From: Brachybacterium sp. UMB0905
GTDB taxonomy: Bacteria > Actinomycetota > Actinomycetes > Actinomycetales > Dermabacteraceae
Assembly: GCF_002871795.1 (NCBI RefSeq)
Contig: NZ_PNHL01000007.1
Location: forward strand, 125,046-160,640
Direction of reading: 5' to 3'
DNA length: 35,595 bases
The notes beneath the pieces are model-generated. The model saw only the letters and a program-made list of their open reading frames with translations. It did no database searches and was not told the DNA's origin. Below, in pieces: positions 9,194 to 17,796 of the stretch (its first letter is position 1; every line of letters begins with the position of its first letter). Both the position numbers and the translations under genes were made by a program.

Positions 9194-9655
9194 TCAGCTC
9201 GCGGAGCGGGTGGCGAGGAAGGTCAGCAGGAGCTTGCGCTGCAGGTCGAACATCTCGCGACGCTCCTCCTCTTCCTGATGGTCATAGCCCAGGAGGTGCA
9301 GGATCGAGTGGACGGTCAGCAGCAGCATCTCCTCCACCGCGCTATGTCCGGACTCGGCGGCCTGCTTCGCGGCGACCGTCGGGCACAGCACCACATCACC
9401 CAGCAGTCCCTCCTCGGTGGGGTCCTCGGCGGTGCCGGGCCGCAGTTCGTCCATCGGGAAGCTCATGACGTCGGTGGGGCCGGGCAGGTCCAGCCACTGC
9501 ACGTGCAGCTTCTCCATCGCCTCTTCGTCGACGAACAGGATCGACATCTCGGTGGCGGGATGCAGGTGCATCGCCTCGAACACGAAGCGGGACAGGGCGA
9601 CGAACTCGCGCTCGTCCACCACGGTGGTGGTCTCGTTGCGGATCTCGATGGTCAT
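9194..9655 (-). CDS. ybeY: Endoribonuclease YbeY (rRNA maturation factor)
   Basis: A 153-residue metalloprotein of the UPF0054 family, which processes the 16S rRNA 3' end and takes part in ribosome quality control. The zinc motif H3xH5xH is intact: HSILHLLGYDH (H116, H120, H126). Its ATG lies 3 nt after the phoH stop codon, with a GGGGAG ribosome site inside the phoH tail, so it is translated from the phoH transcript. Its partner Era follows, consistent with shared 30S maturation work. Confidence 0.96.
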   Translation of the reverse strand: MTIEIRNETTTVVDEREFVALSRFVFEAMHLHPATEMSILFVDEEAMEKLHVQWLDLPGPTDVMSFPMDELRPGTAEDPTEEGLLGDVVLCPTVAAKQAAESGHSAVEEMLLLTVHSILHLLGYDHQEEEERREMFDLQRKLLLTFLATRSAS

Positions 9656-9658
9656 CTC

Positions 9659-10705
9659 TCAGCTCCCCTTCTCGGCGCGTCGACGGGCATCCCGGTTGCC
9701 GCCGGGGCGGATCTCCCAGCGCCCGTAGGCCTCCACAATGTCGCTCACCAGGCGGTGGCGCACCACATCTCGTGGGGACAGGCGGCAGAAGGAGATGTCC
9801 TCCACGCCGGAGAGCACCTGCTCCACCACGCGCAGACCGCTGCTCTGCCCGCCGGGCAGATCCACCTGCGTGACATCGCCGGTGACCACCATGGTGGAGT
9901 TGAACCCCAGGCGGGTGAGGAACATCTTCATCTGCTCGGGCGTCGTGTTCTGCGCTTCGTCGAGGATGATGAACGCGTCGTTGAGAGTGCGTCCGCGCAT
10001 GTACGCCAGCGGCGCCACCTCGATGGTCCCGGCGCCCATCAGCCGCGGGATCGACTCGGGGTCGAGCATGTCGTGCAGCGCGTCGTACAGCGGCCGCAGG
10101 TACGGGTCGATCTTCTCGTTCAGCGAACCGGGCAGGAAGCCCAGGCGCTCCCCCGCCTCCACCGCCGGGCGGGTGAGGATGATCCGGTTGATTTGCTTGG
10201 ACAGCAGCTGCTGCACTGCCATCGCCACCGCCAGGTAGGTCTTGCCGGTGCCGGCCGGGCCGATCCCGAAGGTGATGGTCGAGGATTCGATCGCCTCGAT
10301 GTAGCTCTTCTGCCCCATGGTCTTGGGGCGGATGGTGCGGCCGCGGCTGGAGAGAATCGTGCGGCTGAGCACCTCCTCGAGCCGGGCCCCCTGGGCGCGG
10401 TCATCGCCGTAGAGGTTCGCTGCCCGCTGGACTGCTTCGGCGGTCACAGGCTGACCCTTCGCGGCCATCTCGATGAGGGAGCGCATAATGTGCTCGCTGC
10501 GGCGCAGGGCCTCGTCGGTGCCGCGCAGGGTCACCTGGTGGCCGCGCACGTGCACATCGGTATCGGGGACGACGTCCTCGAGCGCAGCCAGGGCCTGGTC
10601 ATTCTCGCCCAGGACCTGGAAGGGGCTGAGGTGATCGGGGATCGCGAGCTTGCGCTCGTGAACCTCGGGGGTGCGGCCGGGGGCTGGCTGCAGGGGATCT
10701 GTCAC
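9659..10705 (-). CDS. phoH: PhoH family ATPase
   Basis: A 348-residue cytoplasmic P-loop ATPase. Walker A is GPAGTGKT (149-156) and Walker B is FIILDEAQN (D249, E250), with the downstream L-T-R-L-G-F..S-T-M-V-V-T-G-D-V-T-Q-V-D-L-P sensor region. Residues 25-100 form the N-terminal domain of the PhoH-like group linked to ybeY. Its role is not settled; an RNA-related helicase-like function is often suggested by the association with ybeY. The GTG start overlaps the HIT gene stop by 4 nt, with AAGGAG upstream. Confidence 0.93.
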   Translation of the reverse strand: MTDPLQPAPGRTPEVHERKLAIPDHLSPFQVLGENDQALAALEDVVPDTDVHVRGHQVTLRGTDEALRRSEHIMRSLIEMAAKGQPVTAEAVQRAANLYGDDRAQGARLEEVLSRTILSSRGRTIRPKTMGQKSYIEAIESSTITFGIGPAGTGKTYLAVAMAVQQLLSKQINRIILTRPAVEAGERLGFLPGSLNEKIDPYLRPLYDALHDMLDPESIPRLMGAGTIEVAPLAYMRGRTLNDAFIILDEAQNTTPEQMKMFLTRLGFNSTMVVTGDVTQVDLPGGQSSGLRVVEQVLSGVEDISFCRLSPRDVVRHRLVSDIVEAYGRWEIRPGGNRDARRRAEKGS

Positions 10706-11076
10706 AGTTCTCCTTCGGCGAGCTGGCCGCCCGCGAGGACATGCGCGTGCACGTGGAAGACGGTCTGCCCGGCACCGGCACCGGTGTTGAACACGAGGCG
10801 GAAGTCGCCATCGGCCTGCTGGGCGGCGACGTCCCGGGCGGTGTCCACGACGTGCGAGAGCAGCTGGGGGTCCTCGGCCAGCTCGGTGACATCCCGATGG
10901 TGCTCGCGCGGGACCACGAGCACGTGCACGGGTGCCTGCGGCTGCAGGTCCTTGAAGGCGATGACCCGCTCGTCCTCATGGACGCGGTCCGAGGGGATCT
11001 CGTCGGCGACGATCTTGCAGAAGATGCACTCCGCGTCACGACGCAGCGCGCTGGTCTCGGTGGTGGAGGTACCCAT
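10702..11076 (-). CDS. HIT family nucleotide hydrolase (HINT-like)
   Basis: A 124-residue protein with the histidine triad HVHAHV (H108, H110, H112) and an N-terminal CxxC (C17, C20) found in HINT-type members. Such proteins hydrolyse purine nucleoside phosphoramidates and similar adenylated compounds. The longer frame reaches 11148, but ATG 11076 fits family length and is preceded at exactly 7 nt by TAGACT, so transcription likely starts at this codon. It leads the phoH-ybeY-era run and diverges from the FMN reductase gene across 77 nt. Confidence 0.92.
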   Translation of the reverse strand: MGTSTTETSALRRDAECIFCKIVADEIPSDRVHEDERVIAFKDLQPQAPVHVLVVPREHHRDVTELAEDPQLLSHVVDTARDVAAQQADGDFRLVFNTGAGAGQTVFHVHAHVLAGGQLAEGEL

Positions 11077-11083
11077 GTCAGCG

Positions 11084-11089
11084 AGTCTA
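11084..11089 (-). promoter_or_regulatory. Candidate -10 box of the HIT-phoH-ybeY-era transcript (TAGACT)
   Basis: TAGACT ends 7 nt before the ATG at 11076, the leaderless spacing repeated several times in this window. No clear -35. Confidence 0.5.
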
Positions 11090-11153
11090 CGGGAGCGATC
11101 TGCGCCTCTTGCTGTTGTGCCACCCCACCAGGCTATGAGAAGTTTCAAGCACT

Positions 11154-11702
11154 ATGACGACTCTTGGGATCATCCTTGCGAGCACCCGCCCCAATCGTGT
11201 GGGCGATTCCGTCCTCACCTGGGTTCGCCAGGCCGTGCCGACGGATACGACCATCGACCTGATCGATCTGCGGGAGCTTGCGCTGCCCGCCTATGACGGC
11301 TCCACGAGCCCGAAGAAGGGCCTCCCCAAGGAGTCCCACCACGCGCAGGCATGGGGTGAACGGATCACGAACCTGGATGCTCTGCTGATCCTCACCCCGC
11401 AGTACAACGGCTCCTACCCTGGACAGCTCAAGACGGCGATCGACTACCTGTACGAAGAGTGGGAGAAGCTGCCCACGCTGCTGGTCGGCTACGGCTGGGG
11501 TGAGGCCGCCGATGTGCTGCCGCTGCTGGAGAAGCTCATGCGGCGTCTGAAGGCCAACGTGGTCGGCAGCATCGGGCTGGGCTTCGGCCCGGACCTCGAA
11601 GAGGACGGCACGCTGCACATCGCCGAGGAGAAGACCGCCGCGCTGCGCGGGCTTGTGGCCCGGCTGCTGAATCCCACCCGCACGGAGCGCACCGACACCT
11701 GA
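11154..11702 (+). CDS. NADPH-dependent FMN reductase family protein
   Basis: A 182-residue flavodoxin-fold oxidoreductase. The phosphate-binding loop ASTRPNRVGD (about 9-18) and the flavin-contact segment TPQYNGSYPGQLK (about 81-93) are typical of the NAD(P)H-dependent FMN/quinone/azo reductase group. It would transfer electrons from NADPH via FMN to quinones or similar acceptors in the cytoplasm; the physiological acceptor cannot be told. The ATG lacks a clear Shine-Dalgarno. The gene diverges from the HIT gene and converges on rsmE with 9 nt between stops. Confidence 0.88.
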   Translation: MTTLGIILASTRPNRVGDSVLTWVRQAVPTDTTIDLIDLRELALPAYDGSTSPKKGLPKESHHAQAWGERITNLDALLILTPQYNGSYPGQLKTAIDYLYEEWEKLPTLLVGYGWGEAADVLPLLEKLMRRLKANVVGSIGLGFGPDLEEDGTLHIAEEKTAALRGLVARLLNPTRTERTDT

Positions 11703-11711
11703 ACCCGAACC

Positions 11712-12500
11712 TCAGCCCCAGCGCCCCACCAAGGCGCTGAGCACCGCAAGGGCCGCGGGTCCAGCGGTCGAGGAGCGCAGCACCTCCGGGCCCAGCAGCA
11801 CGGAGCGGGCGCCGATACCACTCAGCGCTTCGAGCTCGGCCGGCTCGATCCCGCCTTCGGGACCGACGATGATCACGATCTCCTCGACGCCGTCGGCGCT
11901 CGCCATCCGCAGCTGATCAACAAGGCTCATGAGCGCGCGGGACTCCTGCTCGTGCAGCACGAGCACCAGGGCACCGGACTGCACGAGGTCCCCGAGCCGG
12001 GCGGTCAGCTGCGCGGTGCTCATCGCGTCCTCGACCACGGGAATGCCCGGGCGGCGGCACTGCTTGACCGCGGCCCGCACCGTCGACTCCCATTTCGCAC
12101 GGCCCTTGCGCAGCTTCTCGCCGCGCCACACGGACACCGAGCGCTGGGCGATCCACGGGATCACGCGGTCCACGCCGAGCTCGGTCGCGGATTCCACCGC
12201 CTGCTCATCCCGGCCGCCGGTGGCGAGGGCCTGCACGAGCGCCAGGCGCGGCAGGCGCTCCACGGCGGGGCTCGGATCACTCAGAAGGCGCAGATCCAGC
12301 TGCTCCTTGCGGGCGGCGATCACCTCGGCGAGCACCTGTCGGCCGGGGCCGTCGGTGAGCAGCACCTGCTCCCCCACGCCGATGCGCGCGACCTTCGCCG
12401 CGTGCCGCCCTTCGTCCCCGGCGAGGGTCAGCTGCTCTCCCTCGCTCGCACGGGCGAGGGCGTCATCGTCGATGAGGAACCCGGGCGGCGTGGTGGGCAT
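11712..12500 (-). CDS. rsmE: 16S rRNA (uracil(1498)-N(3))-methyltransferase
   Basis: A 262-residue SPOUT-class methyltransferase that methylates U1498 in the 30S decoding centre. An N-terminal PUA-like domain (about 1-75) is followed by the knotted SPOUT domain with L-A-L-V-Q-A-L, ESATELGVDRVIPW, the GPEGGIEPAELE motif (about 214-225), and L-G-P-E-V-L-R-S-S-T-A near the C-terminus, which forms the SAM pocket. The ATG has GGAGGAA about 10 nt upstream. It follows dnaJ by 42 nt, the common actinobacterial order hrcA-dnaJ-rsmE, so heat-shock control may extend to it. Confidence 0.95.
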   Translation of the reverse strand: MPTTPPGFLIDDDALARASEGEQLTLAGDEGRHAAKVARIGVGEQVLLTDGPGRQVLAEVIAARKEQLDLRLLSDPSPAVERLPRLALVQALATGGRDEQAVESATELGVDRVIPWIAQRSVSVWRGEKLRKGRAKWESTVRAAVKQCRRPGIPVVEDAMSTAQLTARLGDLVQSGALVLVLHEQESRALMSLVDQLRMASADGVEEIVIIVGPEGGIEPAELEALSGIGARSVLLGPEVLRSSTAGPAALAVLSALVGRWG

Positions 12501-12542
12501 GGGCGCGCTTCCTCCAGGTGCGGTGCGGTCTCAGGCGTGGTC

Positions 12543-13667
12543 TCAGAGGTCGCGCAGGCGTTCGCGCAGCCGGGCGAAGGGACCCTGGCCCTTGACGGGG
12601 CGGCGGGTGGTTTCCTCCCCGCGCAGTGCTGCGAACTGGCGCAGCAGGTCCTGTTCCTCCTCGCTGAGGGAGGTGGGGACGTCCACGTCGAGGATAACCC
12701 GGATGTCGCCACGGCGTTCCCGGCGCAGCGGGGTGACGCCCAGTCCCTTCAGCGTGATCTCCTCCCCCGGCTGTGAACCGGGGGCCACGTCCACGTCCTG
12801 GGCGCCGTCGAAGGTCTCCAGGGGGATCGTCGCGCCGAGGGCTGCGGAGGTCATCGGGATCGCCAGGGTGGTCACGAGGTCATCGCCTTCGCGCTCGAAC
12901 AACTCGTGATCGCGGACGGACAGTTCGACGAACAGGTCACCGGCCGGGCCGCCGGCCTCCCCGACCTCACCTTCGCCGCGCAGCTGGATCCGCGTGCCGT
13001 TCTCGACCCCGGAGGGGACGCGCACGGTGACGGTGCGCTCGGCGGCGGTGCGGCCGTGACCGGAACAGGCGGTGCAGGGCGATTCGATGACATCGCCGTG
13101 CCCATCGCACGTGGGGCAGGGAGCCATCGTGACCATCTGCCCCAGCAGAGACTGGGCCACGCGCTGGACGTGCCCGGAACCGTTGCACGCGGTGCAGGGG
13201 GTGGGGCTGGTGCCGGGCTCGCAGCACGAGCCGGTGCAACGCTCGCACAACACGGCCGTGCGGAACGTGACCTTCTCCTCGGTGCCGAACACGACGCTGC
13301 GCAGGTCGATCTTGACGCGGCGCAGCACGTCCCCGCCGCGGCGGCGACGCGGGACGGGCCCTTGAGAGCGGCCGCGCATCCCGGAGGCCCCGGCGAACAT
13401 GTCGAAGATGTCGGTGAAGTCGAAGCCGGCACCGCCGCCGGGGAAGCCGCCCATGCCCGGTCCGCCGCCCATGTCGTACTGGCGACGCTTGTCGGCGTGG
13501 GAGAGCGTCTCATAGGCCTGGGAGACCTTCTTGAACTTCTCGCCGGCCTCCGGATCTGGGTTCACGTCCGGATGGAGGGTGCGGGCGAGCTTGCGGTACG
13601 CCTTCTTGATCTCCTCGGTGGAGGCATCGCGGGAGACGCCCAGCAGGTCGTAGTAGTCCTCGTTCAC
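12543..13667 (-). CDS. dnaJ: Chaperone DnaJ (hrcA-linked DnaJ)
   Basis: A 374-residue type I J-protein that delivers substrates to DnaK and stimulates its ATPase. It has a J-domain with HPD (32-34), a Gly/Phe-rich segment (about 67-100), and a zinc centre of four Cys repeats: [24 protein letters not shown] and CTACSGHG. The first repeat ends in Cys instead of the usual Gly, leaving an extra cysteine pair. The C-terminal substrate domains follow. The GTG start has AAGGA at suitable spacing. It lies 98 nt after hrcA; as in other actinobacteria this copy is separate from any dnaK operon. Confidence 0.95.
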   Translation of the reverse strand: MNEDYYDLLGVSRDASTEEIKKAYRKLARTLHPDVNPDPEAGEKFKKVSQAYETLSHADKRRQYDMGGGPGMGGFPGGGAGFDFTDIFDMFAGASGMRGRSQGPVPRRRRGGDVLRRVKIDLRSVVFGTEEKVTFRTAVLCERCTGSCCEPGTSPTPCTACNGSGHVQRVAQSLLGQMVTMAPCPTCDGHGDVIESPCTACSGHGRTAAERTVTVRVPSGVENGTRIQLRGEGEVGEAGGPAGDLFVELSVRDHELFEREGDDLVTTLAIPMTSAALGATIPLETFDGAQDVDVAPGSQPGEEITLKGLGVTPLRRERRGDIRVILDVDVPTSLSEEEQDLLRQFAALRGEETTRRPVKGQGPFARLRERLRDL

Positions 13668-13765
13668 TCAGGGTCCTTCGCAGGGTCGGTGGCCGCGCAG
13701 GCGGCGGGGGTCGGCGTGCGGCGGACAAGGGGCCGATGTGGCCTGTCGCGCCGGGGCACACGGGG

Positions 13766-14776
13766 TTACTCGAGATAGCGGGAGACGTAGCGGGCGATCG
13801 CCTGGACGGTGGAGATGCCGGTCACGTAGTCCATGCGGCGCGGCCCCAGGATCGCCAGGTGCGAACCGGCGCCGTACCCGGCCCCCACCAGCGCGGCGCG
13901 ATGCAGGGCTTCGTCGTGCAGTTCAGAGCCGATGCGCACCTCAACATCGCCGGGGCGGATGTGCATTTCGGTGAACAGCCGCATGAGCACCAGCTGCTCT
14001 TCGAGAACATCCAGCAGCGGTTCGACATCGCGCGCGAAGTCCTGGGCGGAGCGGGCGATGTTCGCGGTGCCGGCCATCATGATGCGGTCCTCCACGCGGG
14101 TGGCCGCGAGCGCTGCGAGGGCCTCGGCGACCTCTGCTGCCGCGGGGCGTTCAGCGGGGCTGAGATCCTCGAGGTAGTCCGTGAGGGGCTGGGCGAGGTC
14201 GGTGACCTCCCGCCCGGCGACCACACGCAGCAGCTGATCGCGCAGGTCCAGGTAGTACTCGGCGGGCTGTCCCGCGAGAACGGGGACGGTGCGCTGGTCC
14301 ACGCGTCCGGATTCGGTGATGAGCACGAGCAGCAGGAGGCTGTCGGCGACCTTCACGAGTTCGACGTGCCGCACCCGGGCCTGCTTGCGCGCCGGGTACT
14401 GCACCATCGCAACCTGCTGGGTGAGCTGGGCAAGAGCCCGGACGGTGCGGGCCAGCAGCTCCTCGACGTCTCCGGCGCCCTCGAGGAGGGTGCGGATGGC
14501 GCGACGCTCCGGGGCCGACAGCGGCTTGATCGTCGCGACGTGATCGACGAAGGCGCGGTAGCCCTTGTCCGTGGGAACGCGTCCGGCGGAGGTGTGGGGC
14601 TGATGAATCAGCCCCTCTTCCTCCAGGACCGACATGTCGTTGCGCACGGTGGCGGCGGAGACACCGAGCTCGTGGCGCTCCAGGAGGGATTTCGAGCCGA
14701 CGGGCTCGCGGGTGGAGACGTAGTCCTCGACGATCGCGCCGAGGATCTGCAGCTTCCGGGCGTCCGTCGCTCTCAC
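13766..14776 (-). CDS. hrcA: Heat-inducible transcription repressor HrcA
   Basis: A 336-residue repressor that binds CIRCE operators and is released under heat stress. The N-terminal winged helix (about 1-75) contains S-A-A-T-V-R-N-D-M-x-x-L-E-E-E-G-L-I and H-Q-P-H-T-S-A-G-R-V-P-T, the family's most conserved segment; the GAF-like ligand domain follows. The start is GTG 14776, overlapping a GGGAGG run, so the ribosome-binding sequence is probably the GAGAGAGG just before it. Upstream, at 14835-14861, is a CIRCE-like element, so the gene should autoregulate itself and dnaJ. Confidence 0.95.
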   Translation of the reverse strand: MRATDARKLQILGAIVEDYVSTREPVGSKSLLERHELGVSAATVRNDMSVLEEEGLIHQPHTSAGRVPTDKGYRAFVDHVATIKPLSAPERRAIRTLLEGAGDVEELLARTVRALAQLTQQVAMVQYPARKQARVRHVELVKVADSLLLLVLITESGRVDQRTVPVLAGQPAEYYLDLRDQLLRVVAGREVTDLAQPLTDYLEDLSPAERPAAAEVAEALAALAATRVEDRIMMAGTANIARSAQDFARDVEPLLDVLEEQLVLMRLFTEMHIRPGDVEVRIGSELHDEALHRAALVGAGYGAGSHLAILGPRRMDYVTGISTVQAIARYVSRYLE

Positions 14777-14834
14777 CTCCCTCTCTCACGGTCCACGCTC
14801 AGGATGCGCGCTGGGCACATAGCCACCCAGCACT

Positions 14835-14861
14835 CTGGCACTCACTGGTGCCAGGTGCCAA
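14835..14861. promoter_or_regulatory. CIRCE-like HrcA operator upstream of hrcA
   Basis: On the minus strand TTGGCACCT, a 9-nt spacer and GAGTGCCAG match the CIRCE layout (TTAGCACTC, N9, GAGTGCTAA) in about seven of nine positions per arm. The same stretch contains a second perfect inverted repeat, CTGGCAC/GTGCCAG with a 6-nt spacer. A TAGGAT -10-like box (14861-14866) abuts it upstream, so a bound repressor would sit at the transcription start. Confidence 0.7.
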
Positions 14862-14964
14862 TCCTACGCGCCGACGCGCCGGTCATCAGGGAGGCGTTCG
14901 CCACGAGGGGACACGACGCGCTCGCCCCGTCACCCGGTTCCGCGCGCTGTGCACCACCCCCGTG

Positions 14965-14970
14965 TACGGT
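14965..14970 (+). promoter_or_regulatory. Candidate -10 box of the DUF3097 gene (TACGGT)
   Basis: TACGGT is followed after 7 nt by the GTG at 14978, matching the leaderless arrangement of the leu leader. This spacing is used to choose the start codon. Confidence 0.5.
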
Positions 14971-14977
14971 GACGCGC

Positions 14978-15853
14978 GTGCCTGCTTCCTTCCCCGACCG
15001 GTACGGCCATGACGTTCTGTCCTCCGGCCCACCCGCCCATCACCGTCAGCGACCCGTAACACGCGAGGTTCCCGTGCAGCGCGACCTCGTGGTCGAAGAG
15101 GCGTCGACAGGTTTCACCGGCGCGATCCAGCGTCTGGAGAAGATCGCCGGCGAGATCGTGGTGGAGCTCGAGGGCCGTGGCGGTGTGCGCCGCACCTTCC
15201 CGCTGGGTCCCGGCTTCATGATCGACGGGAAGCCCGTCGTGCTCACACGCCCCGCACCGCGCGCCGCACGCGGTCCCAAGCGCTCCGCCTCCGGCTCCGT
15301 GTATGTCGAAGGGGCGAAGGCCCGCACGGCCCGGGCCTCCCGCATCTGGGTGGAGGGCACCCACGATGCCGAGCTGATCCAGAAGGTGTGGGGGCATGAT
15401 CTGCGCATCGAAGGCATCGTCGTCGAGCAGCTCGAGGGCGCCGACAACCTCGTCGAGCGGGTGCAGCACTTCTCTCCCTCTCCCGGGCGGCGGCTCGGAA
15501 TCCTCGTGGATCACCTGGTGCGCGGCTCGAAAGAGTCGCGGATCGCGGCTGAGGTGATGGCGCTGCCCGGCGCGAGCGGGAACGTCGCCGTGCTCGGGCA
15601 CCCGTATGTGGATGTGTGGCAGGCGATCAAACCGGCCCGCGTGGGTCTGCGCGAGTGGCCACATATCCCGCGCGGCACCGACATCAAGGTCGGCACCCTC
15701 GCGGCGCTCGGCTGGCCGCATGAGGATGCCGCTGACATCGGTCTGGGATGGAAGCGGATCCTTGCCACGGTGCGGTCCTACGCCGATGTGGAGCCGACGC
15801 TCTCGGGCCGCATCGAGGAGCTCATCGACTTCGTGACCGTCGAGCAGAGCTGA
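14978..15853 (+). CDS. DUF3097 family protein
   Basis: A 291-residue soluble protein of the actinobacterial DUF3097 family, function unknown. Visible conserved blocks are the N-terminal VPASFPDRYGHDV, a small beta-rich domain (about 38-95, G-A-I-Q-R-L-E..V-V-E-L-E), then S-R-I-W-V-E-G-T-H-D-A-E-L-I-Q-K-V-W-G with I-V-V-E-Q-L-E-G-A-D. The latter resembles a Toprim-like E...D..K layout, though I would not assign nuclease activity from this. The frame is open far upstream, antisense to hrcA; GTG 14978 (or 14969) is chosen from the family start and the leaderless promoter. Confidence 0.85.
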   Translation: MPASFPDRYGHDVLSSGPPAHHRQRPVTREVPVQRDLVVEEASTGFTGAIQRLEKIAGEIVVELEGRGGVRRTFPLGPGFMIDGKPVVLTRPAPRAARGPKRSASGSVYVEGAKARTARASRIWVEGTHDAELIQKVWGHDLRIEGIVVEQLEGADNLVERVQHFSPSPGRRLGILVDHLVRGSKESRIAAEVMALPGASGNVAVLGHPYVDVWQAIKPARVGLREWPHIPRGTDIKVGTLAALGWPHEDAADIGLGWKRILATVRSYADVEPTLSGRIEELIDFVTVEQS

Positions 15854-15908
15854 CGGGATCGCCGCAGCGGAGCATCGACCCGGCGTCGCCTCGTCGTCTC
15901 CATCGTTC

Positions 15909-15924
15909 TGGGGGTAAACCCCCA
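15909..15924. promoter_or_regulatory. Perfect palindrome between DUF3097 and DUF4870 genes
   Basis: TGGGGGTAAACCCCCA has 7-nt arms around AA. A 2-nt loop is too tight for a good RNA hairpin, so a dimeric protein-binding site is more likely. It lies about 46 nt upstream of a TAGGCT box (15970-15975) that could be the -10 of the DUF4870 gene. Confidence 0.45.
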
Positions 15925-16025
15925 CCGTCCTCGGCGGCTGTCCACGAGGACGCACGGGTCATCGAACTCTAGGCTGGGGTCATCGACGCACAGACCACTC
16001 CCGGTGGTCCCGGAAGGAGCCTGAG

Positions 16026-16607
16026 ATGACCCAGAGCCCGTACCCCCACGACCCGTACTCCTCCCCACAGTCGGAGACCTCGCAGCCCGCGGGCTCTCAG
16101 CAGCCTGCCTTCTCGTCTCCGCAGAGCGCCCAGCAGGCCCCGCATACCGCCGGCGGGTCCTACGACCAGGCCCCGGACCAGCCGGCTCCCGGCACCGCGG
16201 GCGTGTATGACGGTCCCCTGAGCGGCGAACCCATCAACCGCTCCGACTCGCGCCTGTGGGCGATGCTGTCGCAGCTCGCCGTGGTGCTCGGCCACGTCGT
16301 CTCCTGGGGCTTCCTGGGCTGGGTGGGTCCGCTGATCATCTTCCTGATCTACAAGGATCGTGACCGCTTCGTGCGCTACCACTCCGCGGAGGCCCTCAAT
16401 GGCGCGATCGCGGTGCTCATCGCCCAGGTGGTGCTCACCGTCGTCATCACCATCCTCACGGTGATCACCCTCGGCCTCGGGTCGTTCCTCTTCCCGCTGG
16501 TGGGGATCCCCGCGCTGCTGCAGCTGATCTTCGCGATCATCGGGGCGGTCAAGGCCAACCAGGGCGAGTACTGGAACTACCCGCTGAACCTGCGCTTGGT
16601 GAAGTGA
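16026..16607 (+). CDS. DUF4870 domain membrane protein with Pro/Gln/Ser-rich N-terminus
   Basis: A 193-residue protein. The first 75 residues are low-complexity and rich in Pro, Gln, Ser and Tyr. The rest is a DUF4870-type domain: W-A-M-L-S-Q-L-A..G-H-V, a helix with P-L-I-I-F-L-I-Y-K-D-R-D, the signature VRYHSAEALNGAI (about 118-130), then two or three more membrane helices. No function is known for the family; small size and the disordered tail suggest a membrane adaptor, but that is inference. AAGGAG lies about 7 nt before the ATG. It converges on hemW with 9 nt between stops. Confidence 0.85.
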   Translation: MTQSPYPHDPYSSPQSETSQPAGSQQPAFSSPQSAQQAPHTAGGSYDQAPDQPAPGTAGVYDGPLSGEPINRSDSRLWAMLSQLAVVLGHVVSWGFLGWVGPLIIFLIYKDRDRFVRYHSAEALNGAIAVLIAQVVLTVVITILTVITLGLGSFLFPLVGIPALLQLIFAIIGAVKANQGEYWNYPLNLRLVK

Positions 16608-16616
16608 GCGGCGCCC

Positions 16617-17792
16617 TCAGGGCACCAGGTCACGGATGACCGCATCAGCCAGCAGACGGCCGGCTCGCGTGAGGACCGCGCGGCCGGCCGTCAGTGCGTC
16701 CGCCTCCAGGTGACCGCGCTCAGCGTGGACGGCAAGCAGGTGACGCCGCTGCTCGGGGATGACGGTGACCTCGAGCCCATCGGCGATCCGCAGCTCGAGC
16801 ATGATCCGCTCCACGAGGCGGTCCTTGGCCGTGAGCTGCTCGGACTCCTGAACGGGCAGCCGCCCGTCGGCAAGGCGCGCGGCGTACCGGCTGGGATGCT
16901 TGAGGTTCCAGGAGCGTTCGCCGTCGCGATGGCGGTGGGCGCCGGGGCCGATGCCCCACCAGTCGCGTCCGGTCCAGTAAGCGAGGTTGTGGCGGGAGCG
17001 GTCCGCGCGGGTGCGGGCGAAGTTGGAGACCTCGTACCACTGAAGCCCGTCGGCGCGGGTGAGGTCATCGATCAGCTCATACTTGTCGGCCATGTCGTCG
17101 CCGTCCGGGGCGGTGATCTCCCCGCGGCGCAGCTGCCGGGCCATCGCCGTATTGCCCTCGATGATCAGTGAATACGCGGAAAGATGGTCGATCCCGCAGT
17201 CCAGGGCGGCACGGACCGAAGTCTCGACATCGGCGAGGGACTCCCCCGGGGTGCCGTAGATCAGATCGAGGCTCACGGCGAGTCCGGCGTCCTTCGCCCA
17301 CTGCACCACCTGGGGGATGCGGTCCGGATCATGGGTTCGATCCAGGGTGGCGAGCACCGAGCGGACCGCGGACTGCATACCGAAGGACACGCGGGTAATA
17401 CCGCCCGCAGCGAGCTCGGCGAGGGAGTCCGGGGTGACCGAATCGGGGTTCGCCTCGGTGGTGACCTCCGCGTCCGGGGCGAGCGGGATGAGGGAGCGCA
17501 AATGCGCGAGCATGGCCACGAGATCACCGGCGGGCAGCAGCGTCGGGGTGCCGCCCCCGAAGAACACGGTCGCGATCCGTTCGTAGCGGTACCCGGCGGC
17601 AAGGTCATCGGCGAGCTGCAGCTCCATCTCCCGCATCGCGTTGGCGGGGTACTCGCGCTGTGAGCCACCGCCACCGAGTTCCGCGTTCGTGTACGTGTTG
17701 AAGTCGCAGTAGCCGCAGCGCACCGCACAGAACGGGATGTGGATGTAGGCCGACAGCGCGCGCTGCGGGCTCGAATCGTCGCGGGAAGGCAT
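16617..17792 (-). CDS. hemW: Heme chaperone HemW (radical SAM, HemN-like)
   Basis: A 391-residue radical SAM protein. The iron-sulfur motif is CAVRCGYC (C22, C26, C29), the CxxxCxxC form, followed by F-F-G-G-G-T-P-T-L-L and a C-terminal HemW/HemN domain with Y-E-V-S-N-F-A and N-L-A-Y-W. HemW proteins bind heme and pass it to membrane acceptors; older annotation calls them oxygen-independent coproporphyrinogen oxidases, but they lack HemN's extra N-terminal cysteine. ATG 17792 has GGGGGAG 8 nt upstream and lies 4 nt after the MOSC gene stop; an in-frame ATG at 17813 is an alternative. Confidence 0.93.
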   Translation of the reverse strand: MPSRDDSSPQRALSAYIHIPFCAVRCGYCDFNTYTNAELGGGGSQREYPANAMREMELQLADDLAAGYRYERIATVFFGGGTPTLLPAGDLVAMLAHLRSLIPLAPDAEVTTEANPDSVTPDSLAELAAGGITRVSFGMQSAVRSVLATLDRTHDPDRIPQVVQWAKDAGLAVSLDLIYGTPGESLADVETSVRAALDCGIDHLSAYSLIIEGNTAMARQLRRGEITAPDGDDMADKYELIDDLTRADGLQWYEVSNFARTRADRSRHNLAYWTGRDWWGIGPGAHRHRDGERSWNLKHPSRYAARLADGRLPVQESEQLTAKDRLVERIMLELRIADGLEVTVIPEQRRHLLAVHAERGHLEADALTAGRAVLTRAGRLLADAVIRDLVP

Positions 17793-17796
17793 CGAC

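Noticed and set aside
8213..11296. A 1027-codon open frame on the plus strand opposite era, ybeY, phoH and HIT
   Set aside because: It is fully antisense to four well-recognised genes and its translation is His/Gly/Asp/Leu-rich without domains, the usual high-GC antisense artefact.
13736..14977. N-terminal extension of the DUF3097 frame by about 410 codons
   Set aside because: It is antisense to hrcA; the DUF3097 family region begins at about 14978, where a leaderless promoter fits.
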